From: Luteimonas sp. MC1825
GTDB lineage: Bacteria > Pseudomonadota > Gammaproteobacteria > Xanthomonadales > Xanthomonadaceae
Assembly: GCF_014764385.1 (NCBI RefSeq)
Contig: NZ_CP061714.1
Span: 558,001-622,000, forward strand
Direction: 5' to 3'
DNA: 64,000 bases
Position 1 is the stretch's first letter. Every line of letters starts with the position of its first letter. Under the pieces are notes generated by a model. That model worked only from the letters and a program-made list of their open reading frames with translations, searched no databases and had not been told where the DNA came from. Made by a program: the position numbers and the translations under genes. This document shows, piece by piece, positions 1 through 8,267 of the stretch.

Positions 1-2340
1 CGTCGCGCCTATTACCACAGCAACGGGACGCCCAACATCGGCCTGGGCATCATCAAGACCTCGACCGCCAACGCGCTGGACGTCACCCGCGCGGCGCGCG
101 CGATGGCGGTGGAGATCCAGAAGTCGCTGCCCGAGGGCACCGACATCTTCGTGGCCTACGACGACACGGTGTTCATCGAGGAATCGATCAAGCGCGTGTA
201 CTGGACGCTGGCCGAAGCGATCGCCCTGGTGCTGCTGGTCATCTGGTTGTTCCTCGGCAGTTTCCGCGCGGCGCTGATCCCCGCGGTCACGGTGCCGGTG
301 TGCCTGCTGGCGGCGTTCATTCCGCTGCTGCTGTTCGGCTACTCGATCAACCTGCTGACGCTGCTGGCGCTGGTGCTGGCGATCGGCCTGGTGGTGGACG
401 ATGCGATCGTGGTGCTGGAGAACATCCAGCGCCGCGTGGACCTGGGCGAGCCGCGCCTGGTCGCTTCGGTGCGCGGCACGAAGCAGGTGGCGTTCGCGGT
501 GATCGCCACCACCACGGTGCTGGTCGCGGTGTTCCTGCCGGTCGGCTTCATGGAAGGCAACACCGGGCGCCTGTTCCGCGAACTGTCGGTGGCGCTGGCC
601 GGCGCGGTGGCGCTGTCGGCGTTCGTGGCGCTGACACTCACGCCGATGATGGCCTCGAAGATGGTGCGGCCGCACTCGGAAGAGAAATCGAACCCGGTGA
701 ACCGCTGGTTCAACCGCCGCCTGGAGGCGGTCAGCAGCGGTTACCAGCGCCAGCTGCAGCGGCTCGGCGGCATGCGCCCGCGGTCGGTGCTGGGGCTGAT
801 GCTTGGCGTCATGGCGCTGTGCATCGCCGGCATTGTCGGCCTCGGCAAGCTGGTGCCGTCGGAACTGGCACCGGCCGAGGACCGCGGCTCGTTCTTCGTC
901 TCGATCGTCGGACCGGAGGGCGCCGGCTACGACTACACGGTGGAGCAGATCCGCGAGGTGGAGAAGGTGTTCGCCGGACGCGTGGCCGCCGATGGCAATG
1001 CCATCCGCCGCTTCAACAGCCGCGTGCCCGGCGGCTGGGGCGCGGGCGAGGAGATGCACACCGGCAACGTGATCGTGTTCCTCGAGGACTGGGACAAGCG
1101 CGACGAGTCGACCGCGGAAGTGGCCGAGTCGTTGCGCGCCGAACTCGACGGACTGACCGGCGTGCGCGCGCAGCCGCGCGTCGGCGGTGGCCTGGTGGGC
1201 AGCCGCGGGCAGCCGATCCAGCTGGTGCTCGGCGGGCCGGAGTACGCGGAAATCGCGCGCTGGCGCGACCTTGTCATGCAGCGCATGGAAGCCAATCCCG
1301 GCATGTTCTCGGTCGACTCCGACTACAAGGAGACGCGCCCGCAGATGCGCGTCAACATCAACCGCGAGCGCGCCGCCGACCTCGGCATCAGCGTGACCTC
1401 GATCGGGCGTGCACTCGAGACCATGATGGGCAGCCGCCAGGTCACGACCTTCGTGCAGGAAGGCGAGGAGTACGACGTGCTGGTGCAGGCCGGTCGCGCC
1501 GGGCGCGCGGCACCCGCCGACCTGACCGCGATCCAGGTGCGCACGCGCGACGGGGCGCTGGTGCCGCTGTCCAACGTGGTGTCGCTCAGCGAGCTGGCCG
1601 AGCCCGGCAGCCTCAACCGCTTCAACCGCATGCGCGCCATCACCATCACCGCCGGCCTCGCGCCGGGATACAGCATGGGCGAGGCGCTGGCGTTCCTGGA
1701 CGAGGTGGTACGCACCGAACTGCCCGACTACGCGCAGGTCGACTGGAAAGGCGAATCACGCGAGTACCAGCGCGCGGGCGGCGCGGTGCTGCTGACCTTC
1801 GCGCTGGCGCTGCTGGTGGTGTACCTGGTGCTGGCCGCGCAGTTCGAGAGCTTCGTGCATCCGTTCGTGATCATGCTGACGGTGCCGCTGGGCGTGCTCG
1901 GCGCGTTCATCGGCCTGGCCCTCACCGGTGGCACCTTGAACCTGTTCAGCCAGATCGGCGTGGTGATGCTGGTCGGGCTGGCGGCGAAGAACGGCATCCT
2001 GATCGTCGAGTTCGCCAACCAGCTGCGCGACGAGGGCCGCAACATCGCCCAGGCGATCGTGGAGTCGTCGGTGGTGCGCCTGCGGCCGATCCTGATGACC
2101 GCGATCGCCACCATGATGGGCGCGCTGCCGCTGGTCATGGCCGGTGGGCCGGGCTCGGCGAGCCGCGCCACGATCGGCGTGGTGGTGATAGCGGGCGTGG
2201 CGTTCTCGACCTTGCTGTCGCTGTACGTGGTGCCCGCGTTCTACTCGCTGCTGGCGCCGTACACGCGTTCGCCCGAGGCCGTCACGCGCCAGCTCGAACG
2301 CGAAGAGGACGAGGTGCCGCCGGTGGGCGGGCACGCCTGA
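1..2340 (+). CDS. RND multidrug efflux permease, 3' part (5' end outside window)
   Basis: Inner-membrane proton-driven pump subunit of the AcrB/HAE1 family, which works with a periplasmic adaptor and an outer-membrane channel to expel hydrophobic compounds. The frame is open from base 1, so roughly the first quarter of the usual ~1030-1050 residues lies upstream. The 779 residues present include TM4 with the paired aspartates of the proton relay (GLVVDDAIVVLEN, D133-D134 of this fragment), the large second periplasmic loop, and the TM10 lysine (GLAAKNGIL, K663), so the relay looks intact. The C terminus is short and acidic (EDEVPPVGG). Substrate and adaptor cannot be told from here. The family call is certain, the subfamily is not. 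Confidence 0.95.
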   Translation, partial: RRAYYHSNGTPNIGLGIIKTSTANALDVTRAARAMAVEIQKSLPEGTDIFVAYDDTVFIEESIKRVYWTLAEAIALVLLVIWLFLGSFRAALIPAVTVPVCLLAAFIPLLLFGYSINLLTLLALVLAIGLVVDDAIVVLENIQRRVDLGEPRLVASVRGTKQVAFAVIATTTVLVAVFLPVGFMEGNTGRLFRELSVALAGAVALSAFVALTLTPMMASKMVRPHSEEKSNPVNRWFNRRLEAVSSGYQRQLQRLGGMRPRSVLGLMLGVMALCIAGIVGLGKLVPSELAPAEDRGSFFVSIVGPEGAGYDYTVEQIREVEKVFAGRVAADGNAIRRFNSRVPGGWGAGEEMHTGNVIVFLEDWDKRDESTAEVAESLRAELDGLTGVRAQPRVGGGLVGSRGQPIQLVLGGPEYAEIARWRDLVMQRMEANPGMFSVDSDYKETRPQMRVNINRERAADLGISVTSIGRALETMMGSRQVTTFVQEGEEYDVLVQAGRAGRAAPADLTAIQVRTRDGALVPLSNVVSLSELAEPGSLNRFNRMRAITITAGLAPGYSMGEALAFLDEVVRTELPDYAQVDWKGESREYQRAGGAVLLTFALALLVVYLVLAAQFESFVHPFVIMLTVPLGVLGAFIGLALTGGTLNLFSQIGVVMLVGLAAKNGILIVEFANQLRDEGRNIAQAIVESSVVRLRPILMTAIATMMGALPLVMAGGPGSASRATIGVVVIAGVAFSTLLSLYVVPAFYSLLAPYTRSPEAVTRQLEREEDEVPPVGGHA

Positions 2341-2444
2341 CGCGCACGCGGGAGTTTCGCGATCGGGTGCCGATCATGGAGAATCGGCCGGTCCGCTCGT
2401 GCACGCGTCGCCGGTGCACACCGCCAACGAACCGGAGCACGCCC

Positions 2445-3878
2445 TTGGACCAGTTCCTCGCCACCCTCAACGGCATCATCTGGAGCAAGGCGCTGATCGC
2501 GCTGTGCCTGGGCGCCGGCCTGTACTTCTCCATCCGCACGCGGTTCATGCAGTTGCGCAGCGTGCCGGAGATGATCCGGCTGCTGCTGTCGGGCAAGTCG
2601 TCCGAGGCGGGCGTCTCGTCGTTCCAGGCGCTGGCGATCTCGCTGTCGGGGCGCGTGGGCATCGGCAACATCGCCGGTGTCGCCACGGCCATCGCCTTCG
2701 GCGGCCCGGGTGCGGTGTTCTGGATGTGGGTCATGGCGTTCCTCGGCGCATCGACGGCCTACGTCGAGTCGACGCTGGCGCAGATCTACAAGGAAAAAGA
2801 CGACGAAGGCCGCTACCGCGGCGGTCCGGCGTACTACATCGAAAAGGCGATGGGGCAGAAGTGGTACGCGTGGCTGTTCGCGATCACCACCATCGTCGCC
2901 ACGGGCTTCTTCCTGCCGGGGGTGCAGTCCAACGGCATTGCCGCGGGCATGGAAAACGCGTGGGGCATCGCGCCAAGCGTGACCGCGACCGGCGTGGTGA
3001 TCGCGCTCGGGTTCATCATCTTCGGCGGCGTGAAGCGCATCGCGCGCTTCGCCGAGTTCGTCGTGCCGTTCATGGCCCTGGCCTACATGCTGGTGGCCTT
3101 CGTGATCATGGTGCTCAACGCCGAACAGGTGCCGGAGATGGTCACGCTGATCTTCCGTAGCGCGTTCGGCATGGAAGCCGGCTTCGGCGCCATGCTCGGC
3201 CTGGCGGTGGAGTGGGGCGTCAAGCGCGGCATCTATTCCAACGAGGCCGGCCAGGGCACCGGGCCGCATGCCGCGGCGGCCGCCGAGGTCTCGCATCCGG
3301 CCAAGCAGGGTTACGTGCAGGCGTTTTCGATCTACGTCGACACGCTGCTGGTGTGTTCGGCCACGGCGTTCATGATCCTGTCGACCGGCATGTACAACGT
3401 CGCCATGCCCGACGGCGCCATGCTGGTCGAGGCCCTGCCCGGCATCGAGGCGGGGCCGGGCTTCGCCCAAGCCGCGGTTGAATCGGCGCTGCCCGGCTAC
3501 GGTGCCGGTTTCGTGGCACTGGCCCTGCTGTTCTTCGCCTTCACCACGATCGTCGCCTACTACTACATGGCGGAAACCAACATCGCCTACATCAACCGCA
3601 AGGTGCACCGGCCATGGATGACGCTGGCGCTGCGGGTCGCGATCCTGCTGGCGGTGGTGGTGGGCGCGGTACGCAGTGCGGGCGCGGCGTGGACGCTTGG
3701 CGACATCGGCGTGGGGCTGATGGCGTGGCTCAACATCATCGCGATCCTGATCCTGCAGAAGCCCGCGCTGATCGCACTGCGCGACTACGAGCGGCAGAAG
3801 AAGCTTGGCCTCGATCCGGTGTTCGATCCGGAGGCGCTCGGCATCCGCAATGCCGCTTTCTGGCGCAAGCGGAGCTGA
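2445..3878 (+). CDS. Alanine/glycine:cation symporter (AGCS family)
   Basis: Sodium-coupled uptake of alanine or glycine across the inner membrane. The 477-residue product has the family pattern GPGAVFWMWVMAFLGASTAY, a conserved NEAGQGTGPHAAAAA segment and about 10-11 hydrophobic helices. A TTG at 2445 is chosen because GGAG lies at 2434-2437, seven bases upstream, and the encoded N terminus (DQFLATLNGIIWSKAL) matches the family's start. An in-frame ATG at 2376 would add 23 Arg/Pro-rich residues that do not look real. It begins about 100 bases after the RND pump and is followed after one base by the RNA methyltransferase, so the last two are probably co-transcribed. Substrate is family knowledge, not read from the sequence. 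Confidence 0.92.
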   Translation: MDQFLATLNGIIWSKALIALCLGAGLYFSIRTRFMQLRSVPEMIRLLLSGKSSEAGVSSFQALAISLSGRVGIGNIAGVATAIAFGGPGAVFWMWVMAFLGASTAYVESTLAQIYKEKDDEGRYRGGPAYYIEKAMGQKWYAWLFAITTIVATGFFLPGVQSNGIAAGMENAWGIAPSVTATGVVIALGFIIFGGVKRIARFAEFVVPFMALAYMLVAFVIMVLNAEQVPEMVTLIFRSAFGMEAGFGAMLGLAVEWGVKRGIYSNEAGQGTGPHAAAAAEVSHPAKQGYVQAFSIYVDTLLVCSATAFMILSTGMYNVAMPDGAMLVEALPGIEAGPGFAQAAVESALPGYGAGFVALALLFFAFTTIVAYYYMAETNIAYINRKVHRPWMTLALRVAILLAVVVGAVRSAGAAWTLGDIGVGLMAWLNIIAILILQKPALIALRDYERQKKLGLDPVFDPEALGIRNAAFWRKRS

Positions 3879-3879
3879 C

Positions 3880-4758
3880 ATGACGAGTCGCTGGCCTGGT
3901 GGAAGCGGCCCCCCGGGGCGCAACAGTCCCTGGCGCGCGGAGCCCAACCCGCGCAAGGCGGCCGCGCCGCGCGCGGAGCGTGCGCCCGCAGCTCCGGCGC
4001 CGGGTGGAGAGGATGCGCCGCCGCCGGAGGCCTCCGGCGAGCTGCGCCTGTACGGCTTCAACGCCGTGCAGGCCGCGTTCGCGCGCCGCCCAGACGCGAT
4101 CCGCAAGGTCTACCTGGCCGAAGCGATGATCCCGCGCCTGCAGCCGCTGCTGAAATGGTGCGCAGCGCAGCGCATCGGCTATCGCATCGTCGCCGAGGAT
4201 GACCTGCGCCGGCTCGCCGCGAGTGCCCACCACGAGGGCGTGGTGGCCGACGTGCTGCGCGAGCCGCCGGCGACGCTGGCTGCGTGGATCGACGCGCTGC
4301 CCGCGGGCCCGCAGTGCGCGCTGTGGCTGGACGGCGTGGGCAACCCGCACAACCTCGGCGCGATCCTGCGTTCGGCCGCGCACTTCGGCGTGGCCGGCGT
4401 GCTGCTGCCGAAAACCTCGCCGCTGGCGCTGTCCGGCGCTGCGGCGCGCGTCGCCGAGGGTGGCGCCGAGGCGGTGCCGTTCGTGCGCCTGGGGCGTGAC
4501 GAGAATTCCATCGCGCAACTGCGCGGCGCCGGTTTCGCGCTGGCGGCGACCGTCGTGCGCGGCGGCGACGATGTCTTCAAGGCGACGCTGCCGCAGCGGC
4601 TGGTGTTCGTCATCGGCGCGGAAGGCGAGGGCATGTCGCCGGCCCTGGCCGCGGCCTGCGACCAGCGCCTGTCGATCGCCGGCACCGCCGCGGTGGAAAG
4701 CCTCAACGTGTCCGCGGCGACCGCGGTGCTGCTGGCGCGCTGGTGGCAGTCACGCTGA
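3880..4758 (+). CDS. TrmH/SpoU-family RNA methyltransferase (YfiF-like)
   Basis: SAM-dependent 2'-O-ribose methyltransferase of the knotted SPOUT superfamily, 292 residues. An N-terminal basic, Pro/Ala-rich low-complexity tail (about 1-50) precedes a substrate-binding domain (LRLYGFNAVQAAF onward). The catalytic SPOUT domain has motif 1 NPHNLGAILRSA, motif 2 VFVIGAEGEGM and motif 3 ESLNVSAATAVLL, which form the SAM-binding knot. The layout (disordered tail, then a diverged SpoU_sub_bind-like part with GNPHNLG) resembles E. coli YfiF/TrmG more than RlmB. The ATG sits one base after the stop of the symporter gene, so translational coupling is likely. The RNA target cannot be assigned. Confidence 0.9.
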   Translation: MTSRWPGGSGPPGRNSPWRAEPNPRKAAAPRAERAPAAPAPGGEDAPPPEASGELRLYGFNAVQAAFARRPDAIRKVYLAEAMIPRLQPLLKWCAAQRIGYRIVAEDDLRRLAASAHHEGVVADVLREPPATLAAWIDALPAGPQCALWLDGVGNPHNLGAILRSAAHFGVAGVLLPKTSPLALSGAAARVAEGGAEAVPFVRLGRDENSIAQLRGAGFALAATVVRGGDDVFKATLPQRLVFVIGAEGEGMSPALAAACDQRLSIAGTAAVESLNVSAATAVLLARWWQSR

Positions 4759-4770
4759 GCCCGCCGCAGC

Positions 4771-4800
4771 GGCGACCGCAGGCGGTCGCCGGCGGTCGCC
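4771..4800. terminator. GC hairpin between convergent genes (weak)
   Basis: GGCGACCGC (4771-4779) is answered by GCGGTCGCC (4782-4790), and GGCGGTCGCC is then repeated directly at 4791-4800. It sits between the ends of two convergent genes and could fold from either strand, but no T tract follows, so intrinsic termination is doubtful. Confidence 0.25.
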
Positions 4801-4814
4801 GGCGCAGGGGCAGG

Positions 4815-6236
4815 TCAGGGCGCCTTGGGCGCGCTGCCGAAACCGCCCTCGGCCTCGGCCGCGAGGTAGGCCATGACCGCCCAGGCCGCGGTGTTCTGCG
4901 CCAGCGCCGCGGGGTCGATCTTGTCGAGCGTGTCGTCGGGCGTGTGGTGGTAGTCGAAGTAGTCGCTGCCGTCCTGCCCGAGCCAGGCCCACGCCGCGCC
5001 CTGCGCCGCGATCGGGCCGACGTCGGGGCCGGGGCCGCCCTTGTCGGAGCGTTCGATGCCCAGCGGCGCCAGCAGCTCGGCGATTTGCGCCTCGGCGGCG
5101 TCGGCGTGCGCGGGCGCTCCGGTGTTGAAGGCGTAGATGCGGCCGGCGCCGAAGTCGCTCTCGGCCACCAGCTGGTGGCGCACGACGTCCGCGGCATGCG
5201 CCGCGGCATAGGCCTTGCCGCCGTGCAGGCCCTGTTCCTCGTTGGCGAACGCGACCACGCGGATGCTGCGCGCGGGGCGCCGCTCGAGGCCCGCGATCAG
5301 CTTGCCCGCGGCCATCGTGATGCCGATGCCCGCGGCGTCGTCGACGGCGCCGGTGCCCAGGTCCCAGGAATCCAGGTGTGCGCCGAGCAGCACCACCTCA
5401 TCGGGCAGGCTGCGCCCGGTGATTTCGCCGATCACGTTCTGCGAGGTGTATTCGCCGTCCCAGCCGCAGTCCAGCGCCAGGCGCAGGCGTACCGGGCCGC
5501 GCGCCAGCAGGCGGGCGAGCTGGTCGGCGTCGGGCACGGAGAGCGCGGCGGCGGGCACGGGGGCCAGGCCGTCGTCGAAGCGGGTGATGCCGGTGTGCGG
5601 GTTGCGGTGCGAGTCGGTGCCCGCCGAGCGCATCAGGAAGCCGACCGCTCCGGCGCGGATCGCGGCCGACGGCCCGCGGCTGCGCACGCGTCCGCCCGGA
5701 CCATAGCCACTGCCGTCGCGTGCGCGTTCCATGCGGTAGTCGACGAAGGCCAGCTTGCCGGCGAGCGAGCCCGCCGGCGCGGCTTCCAGCGCGGCCAGGT
5801 CGGCGAAGCGCACAACCTCGGCCTCCACGGTGCCCGCCGGGCTGCCGCCGAGCGCGGTGATCGTGAGCGGCTGCGCGCTGGCGCCCAGGACTTCGGCACG
5901 CTCGCTGCGGCGCTCCCACTTCGGGAAGGTCACCGGCTCGGTCCACACGCGGTCGTAGCCGAGCTCGGCGAATTTCGCCTTCGCCCACTCCACAGCGCGC
6001 GCGTCGGCCTCGCTGCCGGCCAGGCGCGGACCGATCTCGGTGGTCAACGATTCGGTGATGTCCCACGACAGGGTGCTCTGCAGCGCCTGCGCGCGCAGCT
6101 GTGCGGCGACGGCCATCGCGGCGTCGTCGATACGCGTCGTGGCGGGTGTCGGCACGGGCCCGGCGGCGGCGGCGCCGGCGGGCAGGGCGGTGACCGCGGT
6201 GATGGCCGCGGCGAGCAACAACGGAACCAGGCGCAT
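4815..6236 (-). CDS. Secreted M28-family zinc aminopeptidase
   Basis: Exported metallopeptidase that removes N-terminal residues from peptides. Residue numbers here count from the upstream ATG at 6248. There is a signal peptide (about 5-30, ending in AGAAAAG), a PA-like insert (about 130-250), then the M28 domain. All five metal ligands and the general base are visible: H291 (LLGAHLDSWD), D303 (GAVDDAAG), E337/E338 (NEEQG), D365 (AESDFGA) and H434 or H435 (YHHTPDDT). I chose the ATG at 6236 because GGAG lies just upstream; the ATG at 6248 would add four residues. It converges on the RNA methyltransferase gene. Function is well supported; natural substrates are unknown. Confidence 0.93.
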   Translation of the reverse strand: MRLVPLLLAAAITAVTALPAGAAAAGPVPTPATTRIDDAAMAVAAQLRAQALQSTLSWDITESLTTEIGPRLAGSEADARAVEWAKAKFAELGYDRVWTEPVTFPKWERRSERAEVLGASAQPLTITALGGSPAGTVEAEVVRFADLAALEAAPAGSLAGKLAFVDYRMERARDGSGYGPGGRVRSRGPSAAIRAGAVGFLMRSAGTDSHRNPHTGITRFDDGLAPVPAAALSVPDADQLARLLARGPVRLRLALDCGWDGEYTSQNVIGEITGRSLPDEVVLLGAHLDSWDLGTGAVDDAAGIGITMAAGKLIAGLERRPARSIRVVAFANEEQGLHGGKAYAAAHAADVVRHQLVAESDFGAGRIYAFNTGAPAHADAAEAQIAELLAPLGIERSDKGGPGPDVGPIAAQGAAWAWLGQDGSDYFDYHHTPDDTLDKIDPAALAQNTAAWAVMAYLAAEAEGGFGSAPKAP

Positions 6237-6329
6237 GGCGCTCCACATCGTGAAAACAACAGGGCCACGAGCTTAGCAACCCGTGGCCCCGTGCCGATGT
6301 GCCGCAGGTACCGGCCTGCGTCGCGCTGG

Positions 6330-6734
6330 CTACCTCTGCAGTGCGTTGCGGATCTCGCGCAGCAGCAGGATCTCCTCGCTCGGCTCCGCCGGCGCGGCGT
6401 CCGGCTTGCGGCTCATGCGGTTGATCGCCTTGACCACCATGAAAATCGCAAACGCGATGATCACGAAGGTGATCAGCGCATTGATGAAATTGCCGATGCC
6501 GATCTGCACCGCTGGCACCACCACGCCGGCCGCGTCGACCGTGGCGGCCTTGAGCGTGATCGCGATCCTGGAGAAGTCGACACCACCGATGAGCATGCCG
6601 ATGGGCGGCATGATCACGTCCTCGACCAGCACGGTCACGATCTTGCCGAACGCCGCGCCGATCACCACGCCGACGGCGAGGTCGATCACGTTGCCGCGCA
6701 TCGCGAATTCCTTGAACTCGGACATCATCCCCAT
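6330..6734 (-). CDS. mscL: Large-conductance mechanosensitive channel
   Basis: Homopentameric inner-membrane channel that opens under extreme membrane tension to release solutes on osmotic downshock. The 134-residue product is the usual family length and begins with the signature N-terminal helix ([21 protein letters not shown]), followed by TM1, a periplasmic loop, TM2 ([19 protein letters not shown]) and a charged C-terminal helix ([14 protein letters not shown]). The ATG at 6734 is preceded by AGGAG at correct spacing; an in-frame upstream ATG at 6779 lacks this. It stands between the peptidase and the FAH-family gene on the same strand. Confidence 0.98.
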   Translation of the reverse strand: MGMMSEFKEFAMRGNVIDLAVGVVIGAAFGKIVTVLVEDVIMPPIGMLIGGVDFSRIAITLKAATVDAAGVVVPAVQIGIGNFINALITFVIIAFAIFMVVKAINRMSRKPDAAPAEPSEEILLLREIRNALQR

Positions 6735-6768
6735 TGCGCTCTCCTGATGGTTACGGCGGGTGCCGCGA

Positions 6769-7485
6769 TCAGGGTACACGCGCCGCCGCGATGCGGCAGC
6801 GCAGCACGATGGCGTCGTCCAGGCGCGCTTCGCAGGTGTCGCCGGGGTGCAGCGCGGCCACGCCCGCGGGCGTGCCCATGAACACCAGGTCGCCGGCGCG
6901 CAGCGTGTTGAGGCGCGAGAGTTCGTGGAGGATGTCCGGCACGTCCCAGACCAGGTCGGACAGAAGCCCTGCCTGGCGTTCTTCGCCGTTGACGGTGAGC
7001 GACAGCCGGCGCGGCGCGAGCTCGCCGATGGCGGCGGCGGGCACGAGCTCGCTCACCGGCGCTGATTCATCGAAGGCCTTGCCGGTATCCCACGGAAGGC
7101 CGGCCTGCTTGGCCGCGGACTGCAGGTCGCGGCGCGTCAGGTCCAGGCCCACGCCGTAGCCGAACACCAGCCGTGCGGCGTGTTCGCGGTCGAGGATGCC
7201 GGGCGGGGCGTCGCGGCCCAGGGCGACCACCAGTTCCACCTCGTGGTGCAGGTCGACGGTGGCGGGCGGGTAGTGCACCACGCCCCCGGTCACCAGTGCA
7301 TCGGCGGGCTTCATGAAGAACACCGGCTGGCCTCGGGTGGCTTTGGACGCCGCCACCGCGGCACCCATCTCGCGGGCGTGGTCGGCGAAATTGCGGCCGA
7401 CGCAGTACACGCGCCGCACCGGGAATGTGCCGCCGCCGCGCACGGCCAGGCGCGCCTGGGCGGGCGCGGGAATCACGTCGGTCAT
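6769..7485 (-). CDS. Fumarylacetoacetate hydrolase family protein
   Basis: A 238-residue single-domain FAH-fold enzyme. The family cleaves or decarboxylates beta-diketo acids using a divalent metal held by E-x-E...D. Visible are [16 protein letters not shown] near the N terminus, FFMKPADAL, the metal-binding [13 protein letters not shown] and the closing [15 protein letters not shown]. The short form resembles fumarylpyruvate hydrolase and E. coli YcgM-type acylpyruvase/oxaloacetate decarboxylase. There is no neighbouring aromatic-degradation gene to say which substrate is used. The start ATG at 7485 is the only reasonable one. Confidence 0.9.
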   Translation of the reverse strand: MTDVIPAPAQARLAVRGGGTFPVRRVYCVGRNFADHAREMGAAVAASKATRGQPVFFMKPADALVTGGVVHYPPATVDLHHEVELVVALGRDAPPGILDREHAARLVFGYGVGLDLTRRDLQSAAKQAGLPWDTGKAFDESAPVSELVPAAAIGELAPRRLSLTVNGEERQAGLLSDLVWDVPDILHELSRLNTLRAGDLVFMGTPAGVAALHPGDTCEARLDDAIVLRCRIAAARVP

Positions 7486-7530
7486 GGGAGTTCCGTCAAC
7501 GGGTGGCGGGCGAGCGGCCGGTGGCCGGGC

Positions 7531-7812
7531 TCAGGCGGGCTTGTCGATCACGCGGTATTCGGCATCCACCACGCGGCCGCCACGGGCCTGCGGCTTGCCG
7601 CGCTGCAGCCACACGCGGCGCACCAGGCCGAGCGCGAGCATGGTGCCGCCGACCACCACGCCGACGACCAGCAGCACCAGCAGCAAGGCAACGCCCAGCA
7701 GCCCGAGCGCCACGCGCAGCAGGGGATGCCTGGGCTTGCGCGGTGCGAACAGGTCGCGGAACTGGCTGGCGTCGAAACGGGCGTGGGCGGTGCGGAAGCT
7801 GCTGTTGATCAT
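7531..7812 (-). CDS. Small membrane protein of unknown function
   Basis: A 93-residue protein with one long hydrophobic stretch (about residues 31-64, rich in Leu/Val, probably one or two membrane helices). It has a basic N-terminal cytosolic part (RDLFAPRKPRHPLLR) and a polar C-terminal tail ending VVDAEYRVIDKP. I do not recognise a family. It lies upstream of the FAH-family gene on the same strand and is divergent from the Rieske protein, their starts separated by only about 50 bases that must hold both promoters. It is a likely real gene because the frame has normal composition and sits between real genes without overlap. Confidence 0.65.
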   Translation of the reverse strand: MINSSFRTAHARFDASQFRDLFAPRKPRHPLLRVALGLLGVALLLVLLVVGVVVGGTMLALGLVRRVWLQRGKPQARGGRVVDAEYRVIDKPA

Positions 7813-7865
7813 GCGGTGATGCCAGAATGCCGAGCAATGATGATGCGACGAGTATCGGCGGCACG

Positions 7866-8246
7866 ATGTCGAAAGATGTAAGCGAAGCGTTAATCGGATC
7901 GGGTGCGGCGGAGTCCACGCCGCTGCGCACGCTGGCCTCCATCGCGCCCGGCGGCTTCGCCGAGTGCGAGGGCCTGGTCGACGGCGACATGGACTCGATC
8001 ATCCTCCACCGCGACGCCGCCGACGGCGTCCGCGCCTGGCTCAACATCTGCCCGCATGCCGGGCGTCGGCTCGACTGGGCGCCCGGGCAGTTCCTGAAGG
8101 CCAGGGACGGGCAACTGGTCTGCGCGGTGCACGGCGCCACGTTCGAGACCGTCGGTGGCCTGTGCACCGCCGGGCCCTGCCGCGGCGAGGCGCTGCGCGC
8201 GGTCGCCGTCGTGGTGCGCGACGGCCTGGTCTATCTGGCGGGTTGA
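7866..8246 (+). CDS. Rieske [2Fe-2S] domain protein
   Basis: Stand-alone Rieske ferredoxin-like protein of 126 residues. The cluster ligands are clear: Cys and His in CPHAGRRLDW, then Cys and His in CAVHGATF about 22 residues later, the standard C-x-H...C-x2-H pattern. Similar small proteins act as electron carriers or as the ferredoxin component of dioxygenases, but no oxygenase is adjacent, so the partner is unknown. The start is uncertain: ATG at 7866 (MSKDVSEAL) is used, but an in-frame ATG at 7827 would add 13 residues. Neither has a clear ribosome-binding site. Confidence 0.88.
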   Translation: MSKDVSEALIGSGAAESTPLRTLASIAPGGFAECEGLVDGDMDSIILHRDAADGVRAWLNICPHAGRRLDWAPGQFLKARDGQLVCAVHGATFETVGGLCTAGPCRGEALRAVAVVVRDGLVYLAG

Positions 8247-8267
8247 GCCGGCAGCCGCGCCACGCGG

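Noticed and set aside
300..2444. Upstream extension of the symporter gene through the RND pump
   Set aside because: The frame is open by chance. The real symporter start is the TTG at 2445 with a ribosome-binding site; upstream codons are an out-of-frame reading of the pump gene.
4743..6881. Long plus-strand frame across the M28 peptidase and mscL
   Set aside because: It crosses two well-supported minus-strand genes and encodes only Arg/Gly/Ala-rich sequence.
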